DNA of 64,000 bases from Streptomyces sp. MMG1533 (GTDB lineage: Bacteria > Actinomycetota > Actinomycetes > Streptomycetales > Streptomycetaceae). The notes under the pieces were generated by a model. The model made no database searches. It was not told the origin of the DNA and saw only the letters and a program-made list of their open reading frames with translations. Shown here in pieces: positions 9,004 to 17,795 of this stretch (position 1 is its first letter; each line of letters starts with the position of its first letter). The position numbers and the translations under genes are program-made. The stretch covers positions 1-64,000 of the forward strand of contig NZ_LGDG01000167.1 in assembly GCF_001279775.1 (NCBI RefSeq), in the 5' to 3' direction.

Positions 9004-10702
9004 CGACGTGCTCCTCGGCGGGGGCGTGACGGCGGGACTGGAGGACCGAGAAGCGGCCGGTGACGAACGCCGGGTCGGTCAGGGTCGCGTTGGCGGCCGG
9101 GTTGGCCGACGTGCCGTGGAAGTCGCTGAAGGCGGCGGACTGGTTGGGGAACACGTCGCCGGTCAGGTTCTCCGACAGGTGCACCCCCGCCTCCAGAGCC
9201 GTCGCGCGCGCCGCCGTCAGCACGTCCTCGCCCCTCGCGTGGACGCAGGCCGTGAGCGCGCCGTGGCGTCGTACCGTGTCGTGCAGGACGCGCAGGGAGT
9301 GCGCGGTGCCGTCGGTGGCGATGACGAAGGCGATCGGTCCGAACCACTCGCTCGTGTAGGCCTTCTCGTCGGCCTCGGCGTCGAGCCGGGCCACCAGCGG
9401 GGTGCGGACGACGGCGTCCGGGTGGTCGGGGTGCGCCATGGCCCGCGAGGGATGGGCGGTACGGCCCAGGGCTTGGGCCTCCTCCAGACGCGCGAGGACT
9501 CCGCCGTTCACGATCGCGCCGAGGGTGGCGGCGGCACGGGCCGGGTCGCTCAGGAGGTCGTCCAGCGCGGAGCCCAGGTCGGCGGCGAACTCGTCGGCCG
9601 TACGCGTCCCTTGGTCGGTGGGGAACCCGTCGCGGGGCACCAGGATGTTCTGCGGGGTGGTGCACATCTGCCCGCTGTAGAGCGACAGCGAGAACGCGAG
9701 GTTGCGCAGCAGCCCGGCGTAGTCGTCCGTGGAGTCCACGACGACGGTGTTGAGGCCCGCCTTCTCCGTGTGCACGACGGCCTGGCGGGCGTTGGTCTCC
9801 AGCCAGTCGCCGAACTCGCTGGAACCGGTGAAGTCCACGATCCGCACGTCGGGGTGGGTGGCCAGGGCGGGAGCGGTGCGCTCCTCGGGGCGCGAGGCGG
9901 CCAGCAGCACCACGTCCGGGTCGAAACCGGCCTCGGCCAGCACCTGGCGGGCGATGCGCACGGTGATCGCCAGCGGCAGCACGGCCCGCCGGTGCGGCTT
10001 GACGATCACCGGGTTGCCCGTGACCAGGCTCGCGAAGAAGCCCGGATAGCCGTTCCAGGTGGGGAAGGTGTTGCAGGCGACGAGCACGGCCACGCCCCGG
10101 CCGACCGGGGTGTAGGTCTTGTCCACGACCAGCGGTCCGCCCCGGCGCCGGGGCTTGCTCCAGCGGGCGGTGGCCGGATGGCGCCGCTGCGCCTCCCACG
10201 CGTACGCCACCGCTTCAAGGCCGCGGTCCTGGGCGTGCGGGCCGCCCGCCTGGAAGGCCATCACGAAGGGCTGGCCGGTGGTGTGCTGGACGGCGTGCGC
10301 GATCTCGAAGCTCGCCGCGTTGAGGCGGGCCAGGATCTCGGCCGCCACCCCGGCCCGGACGTCGGGGCTCGCCGAACGCCACGCGGCGGCCGCGGACTTG
10401 GCCGTCGCCACCGCGACCTCGGGCACCAGATGCGGGTAGCTGATGCCGAGGGAAAAGCCGTACGGCGACACCTCCACCGCGGGGACCGTGCCGGTGGTGG
10501 GATGCCCGTCGAGCGGGAAGGGACGGTCGAGGAGGGCACGGAAGGCCGCCTCGCCCGCCTCGGGTGTTCCGGCTCCGTACGCGGAGGCGCTCGGTGCTTC
10601 CGGGTACGGCGTCCAGTAGCCGCGGTCGACCGTGCGGGCCACCGCTTGGTCGAGCAGGTCCGCGTGGCGGGCGTAGAAGTCGGGATGCTGGTCGGGGGAC
10701 AT
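8993..10702 (-). CDS. paaN: PaaN, phenylacetate-pathway aldehyde dehydrogenase-like protein
   Basis: The 569-residue protein belongs to the PaaN branch of the aldehyde dehydrogenase superfamily. Visible active-site parts are Asn211 ([12 protein letters not shown]), Lys235 (NPVIVKPH), Glu313 ([13 protein letters not shown]) and the nucleophilic Cys347 ([11 protein letters not shown]). PaaN takes the place of the PaaZ dehydrogenase domain and would oxidise the ring-opened semialdehyde. No PaaZ hydratase partner is seen nearby. The ATG lies 77 bp downstream of the E2 gene, and that gap contains a TetR-like palindrome. Confidence 0.88.
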   Translation of the reverse strand: MSPDQHPDFYARHADLLDQAVARTVDRGYWTPYPEAPSASAYGAGTPEAGEAAFRALLDRPFPLDGHPTTGTVPAVEVSPYGFSLGISYPHLVPEVAVATAKSAAAAWRSASPDVRAGVAAEILARLNAASFEIAHAVQHTTGQPFVMAFQAGGPHAQDRGLEAVAYAWEAQRRHPATARWSKPRRRGGPLVVDKTYTPVGRGVAVLVACNTFPTWNGYPGFFASLVTGNPVIVKPHRRAVLPLAITVRIARQVLAEAGFDPDVVLLAASRPEERTAPALATHPDVRIVDFTGSSEFGDWLETNARQAVVHTEKAGLNTVVVDSTDDYAGLLRNLAFSLSLYSGQMCTTPQNILVPRDGFPTDQGTRTADEFAADLGSALDDLLSDPARAAATLGAIVNGGVLARLEEAQALGRTAHPSRAMAHPDHPDAVVRTPLVARLDAEADEKAYTSEWFGPIAFVIATDGTAHSLRVLHDTVRRHGALTACVHARGEDVLTAARATALEAGVHLSENLTGDVFPNQSAAFSDFHGTSANPAANATLTDPAFVTGRFSVLQSRRHAPAEEHVDVR

Positions 10703-10714
10703 GAGAACTCCAGG

Positions 10715-10726
10715 CCGAACGTTCGG
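10715..10726. promoter_or_regulatory. CCGAACGTTCGG palindrome upstream of paaN
   Basis: A perfect 12-bp palindrome lies 13 bp before the paaN start. It fits the CCGNNCGNNCGG core that I recall for operators of TetR-family PaaR regulators of actinobacterial paa genes. No paaR gene is in the window. It may give the paa block control separate from the dehydrogenase genes upstream. Confidence 0.45.
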
Positions 10727-10779
10727 TCGGTTGGTGGGTGCAGTGCGCCCAGGTGCGGGGGAGGGGAAGGCAGGTCGGG

Positions 10780-12132
10780 TCAGGCGTCGGCGAGCAGGAT
10801 CGCCGGGCGTTCCACGCAGTCGGCCACGTAGCGCAGGAAGCCGCCGGCCACACCGCCGTCGCAGACCCGGTGGTCGAAGCTGAGCGACAGCTGCGTGACC
10901 TTGCGGACCGTGAGCGCGCCGTCCACCACCCAGGGTTTGTCCACGATGCGGCCGACGCCGAGGAGCGCCGCCTCCGGGTGGTTGATGATGGGCGTGGAGC
11001 CGTCGACGCCGAACACGCCGTAGTTGTTGAGGGTGAAGGTGCCCCCGGTCAGCCGGTCGGGCGGCAGGCTTCCGGTTCGGGCCAGTTCGGTCAACCGGGT
11101 GAGCTCGGCGGCCAGTTGGACCGTCGTGAGCCGGTGGGCGTCGCGGACGACGGGGACGACGAGCCCGCGCTCGGTCTGGGCGGCGAAGCCCAGGTGGACC
11201 TCGTCGAAGCGCAGGATCTCCCGCCGTTCGGTGTCGACGGCCGAGTTCAGCTCGGGGTAGCGGCGCAGACCGGCGACACAGATCCGGGCGAACAGGGCCA
11301 ACAGCCCGACGCGGCGGCCGGGTTCGGCGGCCTCCAGCGCCTTCTTGGCCTGGAGCAGTCCGGTCGCGTCCACGTCGACCCAGGTCGTGGCGTCGGGGAT
11401 CTCGGTCCGGCTGCGCGAGAGCTTGTCCGCGACTGCCTTGCGGACACCGCGGAGTGGGATGCGGACGGGGCTTTCCGAGACGGGTTCCGGCTGGGGGACC
11501 GCCGCGGGTTCGGTCGTGGTCGGTGAGGTCTGGGCGACGGCCCGTTCCACATCCCGTCGCAGGACGACCCCGGCGGGACCGGACGGCGCCAGCGCCGTGA
11601 GATCGATCCCGTGGTCCCGGGCCATCCTGCGCACGAGGGGCGAGATGACCCGGGGGGCGTGCGGCTCGATCGCCGGCGCCGCCTCGGCCACCGGCCCGGC
11701 GGGCCCCGCAGCGGCCCCAGTGCGTCGGCGGCGACGGCGCGGTGCCGGTTCGTGCCCGGTGCCGTAGCCGATCAGCACGTTGCCCGATCCGGCCTGCTCC
11801 TCCTCGCGATACCGCTCGGCGGAGGCGTCGAAGGCGGCGTCGGCGTCGGCGGCGTCGGCGGGTTCCGGTGCGGGCACCCCCGCCCCCACCGTGATCAGCG
11901 GTTCCCCCACTCCCAGCGCCGTGCCCGCCTCCGCGTGCAGCCGCAGCACCGTGCCCGCGTACGGCACCGGCACCTCGACCGCGGCCTTGGCGGTCTCCAC
12001 CTCGACCACGATCTGGTCGATCGTCACGGTGTCGCCGACAGCGACCTTCCACTCGACGATCTCCGCGTCGGTCAGCCCCTCGCCGAGGTCGGGGAGCCGG
12101 AACAGCTGCTCTTGCAGCGTCGCGGTGGTCAT
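10780..12132 (-). CDS. bkdC: 2-oxoacid dehydrogenase E2 (dihydrolipoyl acyltransferase)
   Basis: The 450-residue protein has one N-terminal lipoyl domain (lipoylated Lys49 in VEVETAKAAVEV), a linker, a peripheral subunit-binding domain near residues 150-190 (ISPLVRRMARDHGIDLTAL) and a catalytic domain. The latter has the active-site signature SFDHRVCDGG (His421, Asp425). E2 transfers the acyl group made by E1 to CoA. The ATG overlaps the E1-beta stop (ATGA). No E3 gene (dihydrolipoamide dehydrogenase) lies here, so a shared E3 must be encoded elsewhere. The branched-chain type is judged from its E1 partners. Confidence 0.9.
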   Translation of the reverse strand: MTTATLQEQLFRLPDLGEGLTDAEIVEWKVAVGDTVTIDQIVVEVETAKAAVEVPVPYAGTVLRLHAEAGTALGVGEPLITVGAGVPAPEPADAADADAAFDASAERYREEEQAGSGNVLIGYGTGHEPAPRRRRRRTGAAAGPAGPVAEAAPAIEPHAPRVISPLVRRMARDHGIDLTALAPSGPAGVVLRRDVERAVAQTSPTTTEPAAVPQPEPVSESPVRIPLRGVRKAVADKLSRSRTEIPDATTWVDVDATGLLQAKKALEAAEPGRRVGLLALFARICVAGLRRYPELNSAVDTERREILRFDEVHLGFAAQTERGLVVPVVRDAHRLTTVQLAAELTRLTELARTGSLPPDRLTGGTFTLNNYGVFGVDGSTPIINHPEAALLGVGRIVDKPWVVDGALTVRKVTQLSLSFDHRVCDGGVAGGFLRYVADCVERPAILLADA

Positions 12133-13148
12133 GCGACCGCTCCCTTCAACAGATGCCGGGTGTCGGGCTCGTCGGAGAACTGCAGGCGGTCGACGGCGTC
12201 GAGGATCCGGTCGACGCCGGGCAGATGCGCGTGCTCCAGCTTCGGCGGCGGGTACGGGATGTCGAAGCCGGACACCCGCAGTACGGGCGCGGCGAGCGAG
12301 TGGAAGCAGCGCTCCTGCACCCGGGCGGCGATCTCCGCGCCGACCCCGGCGAAGCCCTGGGCCTCCTGCACGACCACGCAGCGCCCGGTCCTGCGGACCG
12401 ACTCCGTGACGGTCTCGTCGTCGAAGGGCACCAGCGTGCGCAGGTCCACGACCTCCAGCTCGATCCCGTCCTCGGCGGCTGCCTCGGCAGCGGCCAGCGC
12501 CACCGGGACCGAGGGGCCGTACGCGACGACGGTGGCGTCACGCCCCGCGCGCCGGATCGCCGCCCGTCCGAACGGCAGCGCCCCGCGCGTCTCAAGGTCG
12601 GTGTCCTCGCGCGACCAGTACAGCTTCTTCGGCTCCAGGAAGACCACCGGGTCGGGGTCGGCCACAGCGTCCCGCAGCAGCCAGTACGCGTCCTCTGCCG
12701 TGGCCGGGGTGACGACCTTGAGGCCCGGCGTGTGCGCGTAGTACGCCTCGCTGGAGTCGCAGTGGTGCTCGACTCCACCGATCCCACCCGCGTAAGGGAT
12801 GCGGATCACCATCGGCAGACCGATCCGGCCGCGGGTGCGGTTGCGCAGCTTGGCGACGTGCGAGGCGATCTGCTCGAACGCCGGGTAGGCGAATGCGTCG
12901 AACTGCATCTCCACCACGGGACGGAAGCCGCCCATCGCCATGCCGACCGCGAGCCCGACGATGCCGGCCTCGGCCAGGGGGGTGTCGAAGCAGCGCTGCT
13001 CGCCGAAGTCGCGGGTCAGCCCGTCGGTGATGCGGAACACGCCGCCGAGCGGACCGACGTCCTCGCCGAAGACGAGGACCCGTTCGTCCTCGCGCAGCGC
13101 GTCGCGCAGTGCGCTGTTGAGCGCTTGCGCCATCGTGACCTTGGCCAT
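12129..13148 (-). CDS. bkdB: 2-oxoacid dehydrogenase E1 beta subunit
   Basis: The 339-residue transketolase-like protein begins AKVTMAQALNSALRDALRED and includes VLVFGEDVGPLGGVFRIT, DTPLAEAGIVGLAVGMAMGG and the C-terminal domain VPFDDETVTESVRRTGRCVV. It forms the alpha2beta2 E1 component with the product of the upstream gene. The pair fits branched-chain or aryl 2-oxoacid dehydrogenases better than the single-chain pyruvate dehydrogenase E1 (AceE) usual in actinobacteria. The start follows the E1-alpha stop by 5 bp. Confidence 0.9.
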   Translation of the reverse strand: MAKVTMAQALNSALRDALREDERVLVFGEDVGPLGGVFRITDGLTRDFGEQRCFDTPLAEAGIVGLAVGMAMGGFRPVVEMQFDAFAYPAFEQIASHVAKLRNRTRGRIGLPMVIRIPYAGGIGGVEHHCDSSEAYYAHTPGLKVVTPATAEDAYWLLRDAVADPDPVVFLEPKKLYWSREDTDLETRGALPFGRAAIRRAGRDATVVAYGPSVPVALAAAEAAAEDGIELEVVDLRTLVPFDDETVTESVRRTGRCVVVQEAQGFAGVGAEIAARVQERCFHSLAAPVLRVSGFDIPYPPPKLEHAHLPGVDRILDAVDRLQFSDEPDTRHLLKGAVA

Positions 13149-13153
13149 GGTCG

Positions 13154-14275
13154 TCAGTCCTCCTGGGACGGGGCGGATTCGGCGAGCTCGGCGGCCAACT
13201 GGGCACGCTGCTCGCGCAGTTGTGGGGTGGGTTCGGCATAGACGTGGTCGAACAGCTCCAGCGGGTCCAGTACGGAGTCCGCGTTCATTCCGGCGCGCAC
13301 CCGCGCCGCCAGCTCCTCGGCCTCTTCCCGCAGCGCCGCCACGTCCTCGTCGGTGAGCGCGCCGCGCGAGCGCAGGTAGGTCTCCAGGCGCTCGACCGGG
13401 TCGGCCTCCCGCCACTGGTCGACCTCGTCGTCCTCCCGGTAGCGGGTGGCGTCGTCGGCGTTGGTGTGCGCGTCCATGCGGTAGGTGTGCGCCTCGACCA
13501 GGACGGGACCGTGACCCGCCCGGGCATGCTCGACGGCCGAGGTCAGCACCGCCAGCACGGCGACCAGGTCGTTGCCGTCCACCTGCTCCGAGCGCACGCC
13601 GTAGCCGATGCCCTTGTACGCGAGTGCGGGTGCCGCGGTCTGCCGGGCCAGCGGCACGGAGATCGCGTACTTGTTGTTCTGGACGAAGAAGACGACCGGG
13701 GCGCGGAAGACGGCCGCGAAGTTCAGCGCCTCGTGGAAGTCCCCCTCGCTGGTGGCGCCGTCGCCGACGAGGGCCATGGCCACGCCGTCCCCGCCGGCGC
13801 GGCGCAGGGACTCGGCCATGCCGGTCGCGTGCAGCACCTGGGTGGCCAGCGGGGTGCACTGGGGGGCGACACGGGTGGCGGCGGGGTCGTAGCCGCAGTG
13901 CCAGTCGCCGCGCAGCAGCGTCAGCACCTCGACCGGGTCGATGCCACGGGTCACCAGGGCGACGGAGTCGCGGTAGGTGGGGAACAGCCAGTCGTCCGGG
14001 CGCAGCGCGAGCACGGCGGCGATCTGGCAGGCCTCCTGGCCGCGGCTGGACGGGTAGACCGCGAGGCGGCCCTGCTTGGTGAGGGCGGTCGCCTGGGTGT
14101 CGAACCGGCGGCCCAGGACCATGCGCCGCCAGGCCTCGAGCAGGATCTCGACCTCAGGCTCGGTGTAGTCGGCCGGCTGCTTCGCGACCGGTGTGCCGTC
14201 CTCGGCCACGAACCGCACCGGCGTCAGGGACGGCAGGAGGCCCTGGACCGTCTGGCGGAGGCTCTTCACAGACAT
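13154..14275 (-). CDS. bkdA: 2-oxoacid dehydrogenase E1 alpha subunit (TPP-binding)
   Basis: The 373-residue protein has the thiamine diphosphate motif from GDG (171-173) to NN (200-201), and the phosphorylation-loop-like segment YRMDAHTNADDATRYR. It decarboxylates a 2-oxoacid onto TPP. It is the first gene of the long leftward operon and lies downstream of the shared Lrp-type promoter module. In this context phenylpyruvate is a credible substrate: its product, phenylacetyl-CoA, is exactly what PaaABCDE uses. This is inference; branched-chain 2-oxoacids are the classical substrates of close relatives. Confidence 0.88.
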   Translation of the reverse strand: MSVKSLRQTVQGLLPSLTPVRFVAEDGTPVAKQPADYTEPEVEILLEAWRRMVLGRRFDTQATALTKQGRLAVYPSSRGQEACQIAAVLALRPDDWLFPTYRDSVALVTRGIDPVEVLTLLRGDWHCGYDPAATRVAPQCTPLATQVLHATGMAESLRRAGGDGVAMALVGDGATSEGDFHEALNFAAVFRAPVVFFVQNNKYAISVPLARQTAAPALAYKGIGYGVRSEQVDGNDLVAVLAVLTSAVEHARAGHGPVLVEAHTYRMDAHTNADDATRYREDDEVDQWREADPVERLETYLRSRGALTDEDVAALREEAEELAARVRAGMNADSVLDPLELFDHVYAEPTPQLREQRAQLAAELAESAPSQED

Positions 14276-14298
14276 GCAGGGCACTCGCTTTCTCTGGA

Positions 14299-14373
14299 CA
14301 CTTGACAGGAGAATGGTGGCCATAGCGGAATAAGTGTTCAATAGCTCGGAAGAACCGGCGACGAACTGCCGAA
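14299..14373 (-). promoter_or_regulatory. Promoter/operator module of the dehydrogenase-paa operon
   Basis: Reading leftward there is an imperfect 20-bp inverted repeat (14354-14373, arms TTCGGC and GCCGGT), a 12-bp gap, a -35 TTGAAC (14336-14341), a 17-bp spacer, a -10 CACCAT (14313-14318) and CCTGTCAAGTG at the expected transcript start. The same elements with identical spacing occur before the aminotransferase operon at 17796-17870. The module lies between E1-alpha and the divergent Lrp gene, so it is probably its operator and may also control its own expression. Confidence 0.72.
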
Positions 14374-14395
14374 TCGTAGGGTCTGGGAGGCCAAA

Positions 14396-14896
14396 GTGTC
14401 CGAGGAAACCCCGCTGCCGGGGGCAGTGGCCGGACGAACTGCCGTCCCACTCGACGACATCGACCGGCAGATCCTGAGCCGGCTCCTCAAGGACGGCCGG
14501 ATCTCGGTCCGGGCTCTCGCCGAGCAGGTGCACATCTCCCGGGCCAACGCCTACACGCGCATCGGCAGGCTCGTGGCCGAGGACGTCATCACGGGCTTCA
14601 CCGCACAGCTCAACGCCCAGCGGGCGGGCCTGGGCACGAGTGCCTACGTGACACTGGGCATCGACCAGAACGCCTGGCGCGACATCTCGCGCGAGCTGCG
14701 TGAGATCCCCTACGTGGAGCACGTCGCCCTCGTCACGGGCGACCTCGACGTGCTGGTGCTGGTGCGGGCGCCGGACAACCTGGCGCTGCGCAAGGTGGTG
14801 CTGGAGAGCATCCAGGCGGTGCCGGGCGTGCGCTCCACCCGCACCTGGCTCGTCTTCGACGAGGTGCGGGGGCGCGGCGCCACCTGGACCGAGTGA
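14396..14896 (+). CDS. bkdR: Lrp/AsnC-family transcriptional regulator (BkdR-like)
   Basis: The 166-residue protein has an N-terminal AsnC-type winged helix (LDDIDRQILSRLLKDGRISV, with VHISRANAYTRI as recognition helix) and a C-terminal RAM ligand-binding domain (VEHVALVTGDLDVLVLVRAP). The GTG start is supported by GGGAGG a few bases upstream. Lrp-type proteins sense amino acids or 2-oxoacids and often control the genes beside them. It is divergent from the dehydrogenase operon and convergent with the aminotransferase operon, both of which carry the same operator, so it is the obvious candidate regulator for both. Confidence 0.9.
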   Translation: MSEETPLPGAVAGRTAVPLDDIDRQILSRLLKDGRISVRALAEQVHISRANAYTRIGRLVAEDVITGFTAQLNAQRAGLGTSAYVTLGIDQNAWRDISRELREIPYVEHVALVTGDLDVLVLVRAPDNLALRKVVLESIQAVPGVRSTRTWLVFDEVRGRGATWTE

Positions 14897-14900
14897 GCGC

Positions 14901-14975
14901 GGCCGGTACGGCCACACGTCTCATACGTCTCGCATCACTCACACGTCTCACACGTCCCACTCGCGTCACACGTCG
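14901..14975. repeat. Short CACACGTC repeats with a small hairpin between convergent genes
   Basis: A GGCCG-GTA-CGGCC stem follows the Lrp gene stop. After it CACACGTC occurs at 14913, 14940, 14949 and 14967, with variants between. The last copy overlaps the stop of the convergent paaN paralogue. The hairpin may end transcription; the repeats have no evident role. Confidence 0.5.
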
Positions 14976-16696
14976 ATCAGCTCGGCGGTCAGGCCGGGGC
15001 CCGGCGCGGGAACCACGAGCGGCTCCGGCTCCGGCCCCGGCACGGGGACAGGATCCGTCGACGGGGCGTGCCGCCGGGAACGCACCACGCGGAACCGTCC
15101 GGTGACGAAGTGGGCGCCCGCGTCCGGCAGTTCGGCGAGGGCCGAGGACGGGTCGGCGGGCAGGTCGTCGAGGTTCTCCACCAGATGCACCCCGGCGTCC
15201 AGCGCCGCCGCCGAGGCCGCCGCCAGCACCAGCGGGTCGGTGGAGTACACCGAGGCGTAGAGCGCGCCGTGCCGCGCCACCGTGCGGCGCAGGAGCGCCA
15301 GGCCGTGCGAGGTCGAGTCGGTGCCCACCAGGAAGGTCACCGGCCCGGGCCACTCGCGCGTGTAGACCCGCTCGTCCGAGGCGCGCAGCCGAACCAGCAG
15401 CGGACTGCGCAGGTCGGCGTACGGGTGGTCGGGATGGGCCACGGGCCCGGACGCGTGCAGTACCGGGCCGCACCGCGCGGCCTCCGTCAGAGCACCGCGC
15501 ACCTCGTCGGCGGTGACCGCGCCCAGCACCCTTGCCGCGCGGGCGGGATGCCCGAGCAGCCGGTCCACGGCGTCGCCGAGGTCGGCCCCGAGGTCCCGCA
15601 GCGTCTTGTGCCCCTGGTCGGTGCTGAAGCCCCGCTCCGGTACCAGGATGTTCTGCGGCGTGGTGCGCACCGTGCCGTTGCCCCGGCACGAGGAGAGGGC
15701 GAGACCCCGTACCAGGCCCAGGTAGTCGTCGGTCGAGTCCACGACCACGGTGTTCAGGCCGGTCCGGTTGGCGAACACGGCGGCCTGGCGGGCGTGTTGC
15801 TCCAGCCAGTCGGCGAAGCGCGCCGAGCCTGTGAAGTCGACGATGCGCACCGCCGGGTCCGTGGCCAGCCGCCGGTGTATCTGCCGCTCCGGTTCCGCCA
15901 CGGCCAGGGCCACGAGGTCGGGGGAGTGACCGGCCTGAGCCAGCACCTGCCGGGCGACCCGCACCGTGATCGCCAGCGGCAGTACCGAGCGCGGGTGCGG
16001 AGCCACGACGACCGGGTTGCCGGTCACCAGGCTGGCGAACAGGCCCGGATAGCCGTTCCAGAGCGGGAAGTCGGGACAGCCGACGAGCAGTGACACCCCA
16101 CGGGGCACCAGGGTGCAGGTGCCCCGCAGCGCGCGCGGCGGTCCACCGCGTTCGGCGCTCTCCCAGTGCAGGTCGGCCGGGACACGTTCCGACTCGGCGA
16201 AGGCCTGGGCCACCGCCTCCAGGGCACGGTCCTGGGCGTGCGGCCCGGCGGCGCGGAGGGCCACTTGGAGGGGCTGGCCGGTGGTGTGGTGCACCGCGAG
16301 GGCCAGTTCGTGGCTGCGGGTGTTGAGCCGGCGCAGGATCTCCACGGCGATCCCGGCGCGCTGGTACGGCCCGGCCGCCCGCCAGCCGGCCGCCGCCCGC
16401 CCGGCCGCCGCGACCAGCTCCGCGGGATCGCAGCGCGGGTAGGCGACGGCCGGACCGACGCCGTAGGGCGACGACTCCGTGCGCACAAGACCCGTCTCGC
16501 CGGGCTGGCCCAGGTCGAAGGGCCGTCCCAGCAGCGAGCGGAACACCTTTCCCGCGGTGCGGGTCGACCTCATGCCCGCGTCGGCCGCGTCCTGGCCGGT
16601 CGCCTCCGTGAAGGGGCGGCGGCATTCACCGGCGGCGATCGCGCGAACCACGCTCTGGAGCAGCTCGCGGTGCCGTTCGTAGGGACCGGAGCCCAT
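14966..16696 (-). CDS. PaaN paralogue lacking catalytic residues (predicted pseudoenzyme)
   Basis: The 576-residue protein aligns along nearly its whole length with PaaN at 8993-10702; [16 protein letters not shown] and TTPQNILVP are shared. Yet the active-site positions differ: Asn211 becomes Pro208 (GCPDFPLWN), Lys235 becomes Ala232 (NPVVVAPH), Glu313 becomes Asn310 (FANRTGLN) and Cys347 becomes Arg344 (GTVRTTPQN). The reading frame is intact, which suggests selection for a non-catalytic role. Possible roles are ligand sensing or a partner subunit for PaaN. It is co-transcribed with the aminotransferase gene (5-bp gap) under the shared operator. The tail is Pro/Glu-rich. Confidence 0.87.
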   Translation of the reverse strand: MGSGPYERHRELLQSVVRAIAAGECRRPFTEATGQDAADAGMRSTRTAGKVFRSLLGRPFDLGQPGETGLVRTESSPYGVGPAVAYPRCDPAELVAAAGRAAAGWRAAGPYQRAGIAVEILRRLNTRSHELALAVHHTTGQPLQVALRAAGPHAQDRALEAVAQAFAESERVPADLHWESAERGGPPRALRGTCTLVPRGVSLLVGCPDFPLWNGYPGLFASLVTGNPVVVAPHPRSVLPLAITVRVARQVLAQAGHSPDLVALAVAEPERQIHRRLATDPAVRIVDFTGSARFADWLEQHARQAAVFANRTGLNTVVVDSTDDYLGLVRGLALSSCRGNGTVRTTPQNILVPERGFSTDQGHKTLRDLGADLGDAVDRLLGHPARAARVLGAVTADEVRGALTEAARCGPVLHASGPVAHPDHPYADLRSPLLVRLRASDERVYTREWPGPVTFLVGTDSTSHGLALLRRTVARHGALYASVYSTDPLVLAAASAAALDAGVHLVENLDDLPADPSSALAELPDAGAHFVTGRFRVVRSRRHAPSTDPVPVPGPEPEPLVVPAPGPGLTAELIDV

Positions 16697-16701
16697 GGCC
16701 G

Positions 16702-17748
16702 TCAGCCTCTCCAGCTCGCCGCGAGTGCGAGCAGGGCGTCGTTCTCCTCCGGCAGCCCGATCGTCACCCGCACGCCCTCGCCGGGGAACGGACGGACCAC
16801 GACCTTCCCGTCCAGGCAGTGCAGGGCGAAGTCCCCGCTGTCCTTGCCGAGCGGCAGCCAGACGAAGTTGGACTGGGAGTCCGGCACGTCGTGGCCCAGC
16901 GCCCGCAACCGCCCGGCGACACGGTCGCGTTCGGCGACCGTGCGGGCAGCACGGCGGGCGACCTCCGCGCCCTCGCCGAGGGCGACGACGGCGGCCCGCT
17001 GAGCGAGGGCGCTGACGCTGAACGGCACCTGCGTGCGGCGCACGTGCGCGGCGATCCCGGGCGGCGCGACGCAGTAGCCCACGCGCAGTCCCGCCAGTCC
17101 GTACGCCTTCGAGAAGGTCCGCAGCACCGCCACGTTCGGCCGGTCCCCGAGAAGGGCGAGGCCGTCGGGGACCCGGGCGGGATCGGCGTACTCCCGGTAC
17201 GCCTCGTCGACGACGATCAGCACGTCCCGCGGCACCCGGTCCGCGAAGTCGGTCAGGGCCTGCGCACCGACCGCCGTGGAGGTCGGGTTGTTGGGATTGC
17301 AGACGAAGACCAGCCGGGTCCGGGCGGTGATCGCCGCGGCCATGGCGTCGAGGTCGAGGGCGTGGTCACGCAGGGGCACCCGCACCGCCGTACCGCCCGC
17401 GACGGCGGTGAGGATCGGGTACGCCTCGAACGAGCGCCAGCCGAACACGACCTCGTCACCGGGCCCGACGACCGTGTGCAGCAACTGCCCGCACACCTCG
17501 GAGGAGCCGGCGCCCACCGCGATCCGGTCCGGCTCGACCCCGTGGTGCGCCGCCAGGGTCTCGACGAGCGAGGCGGCGTGCAGATCGGGGTACCGCGACA
17601 CGCCGCCGGCGGCCTCCGCGAGGGTTTCGGCCACCCCCGGCAGCAGGCCGTGCGGGGATTCGTTGCTGGCCAGCACTATGGCCCCGGGCAGTTTGCGGCC
17701 CGGGACGTAGGCGGGCAGCTGGGACAGGGAGGCACGGACACGCACCAT
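16702..17748 (-). CDS. Class I/II PLP aminotransferase, histidinol-phosphate/aromatic type
   Basis: The 348-residue fold type I aminotransferase has the PLP lysine in TFSKAYGLAGLRVGY, an NPNNPTS motif and a DEAYREY segment. It resembles HisC and the related aromatic amino acid aminotransferases. Its place beside a dehydrogenase and the phenylacetate pathway, and the shared operator, suggest conversion of phenylalanine to phenylpyruvate. A histidine-biosynthetic role is less likely because no other his gene is present. The ATG is preceded by a leader with the conserved CCTGTCAAGTG. Confidence 0.85.
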   Translation of the reverse strand: MVRVRASLSQLPAYVPGRKLPGAIVLASNESPHGLLPGVAETLAEAAGGVSRYPDLHAASLVETLAAHHGVEPDRIAVGAGSSEVCGQLLHTVVGPGDEVVFGWRSFEAYPILTAVAGGTAVRVPLRDHALDLDAMAAAITARTRLVFVCNPNNPTSTAVGAQALTDFADRVPRDVLIVVDEAYREYADPARVPDGLALLGDRPNVAVLRTFSKAYGLAGLRVGYCVAPPGIAAHVRRTQVPFSVSALAQRAAVVALGEGAEVARRAARTVAERDRVAGRLRALGHDVPDSQSNFVWLPLGKDSGDFALHCLDGKVVVRPFPGEGVRVTIGLPEENDALLALAASWRG

Positions 17749-17795
17749 GCTGGACTCGCTTCTGCAGCGCTGGGGCCCGAGGCATCGCCGTCGGG

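Noticed and set aside
9008..10831. A 607-codon plus-strand ORF opposite paaN, and similar long ORFs opposite most genes
   Set aside because: They are mirror frames of high-GC genes with no domain content. The minus-strand proteins have clear families and motifs.
14302..14307. Plus-strand TTGACA before the Lrp gene as its -35 box
   Set aside because: It is part of CACTTGACAGG that recurs at 17796-17806, where no rightward gene follows at promoter distance, and no -10 lies at a good spacing.
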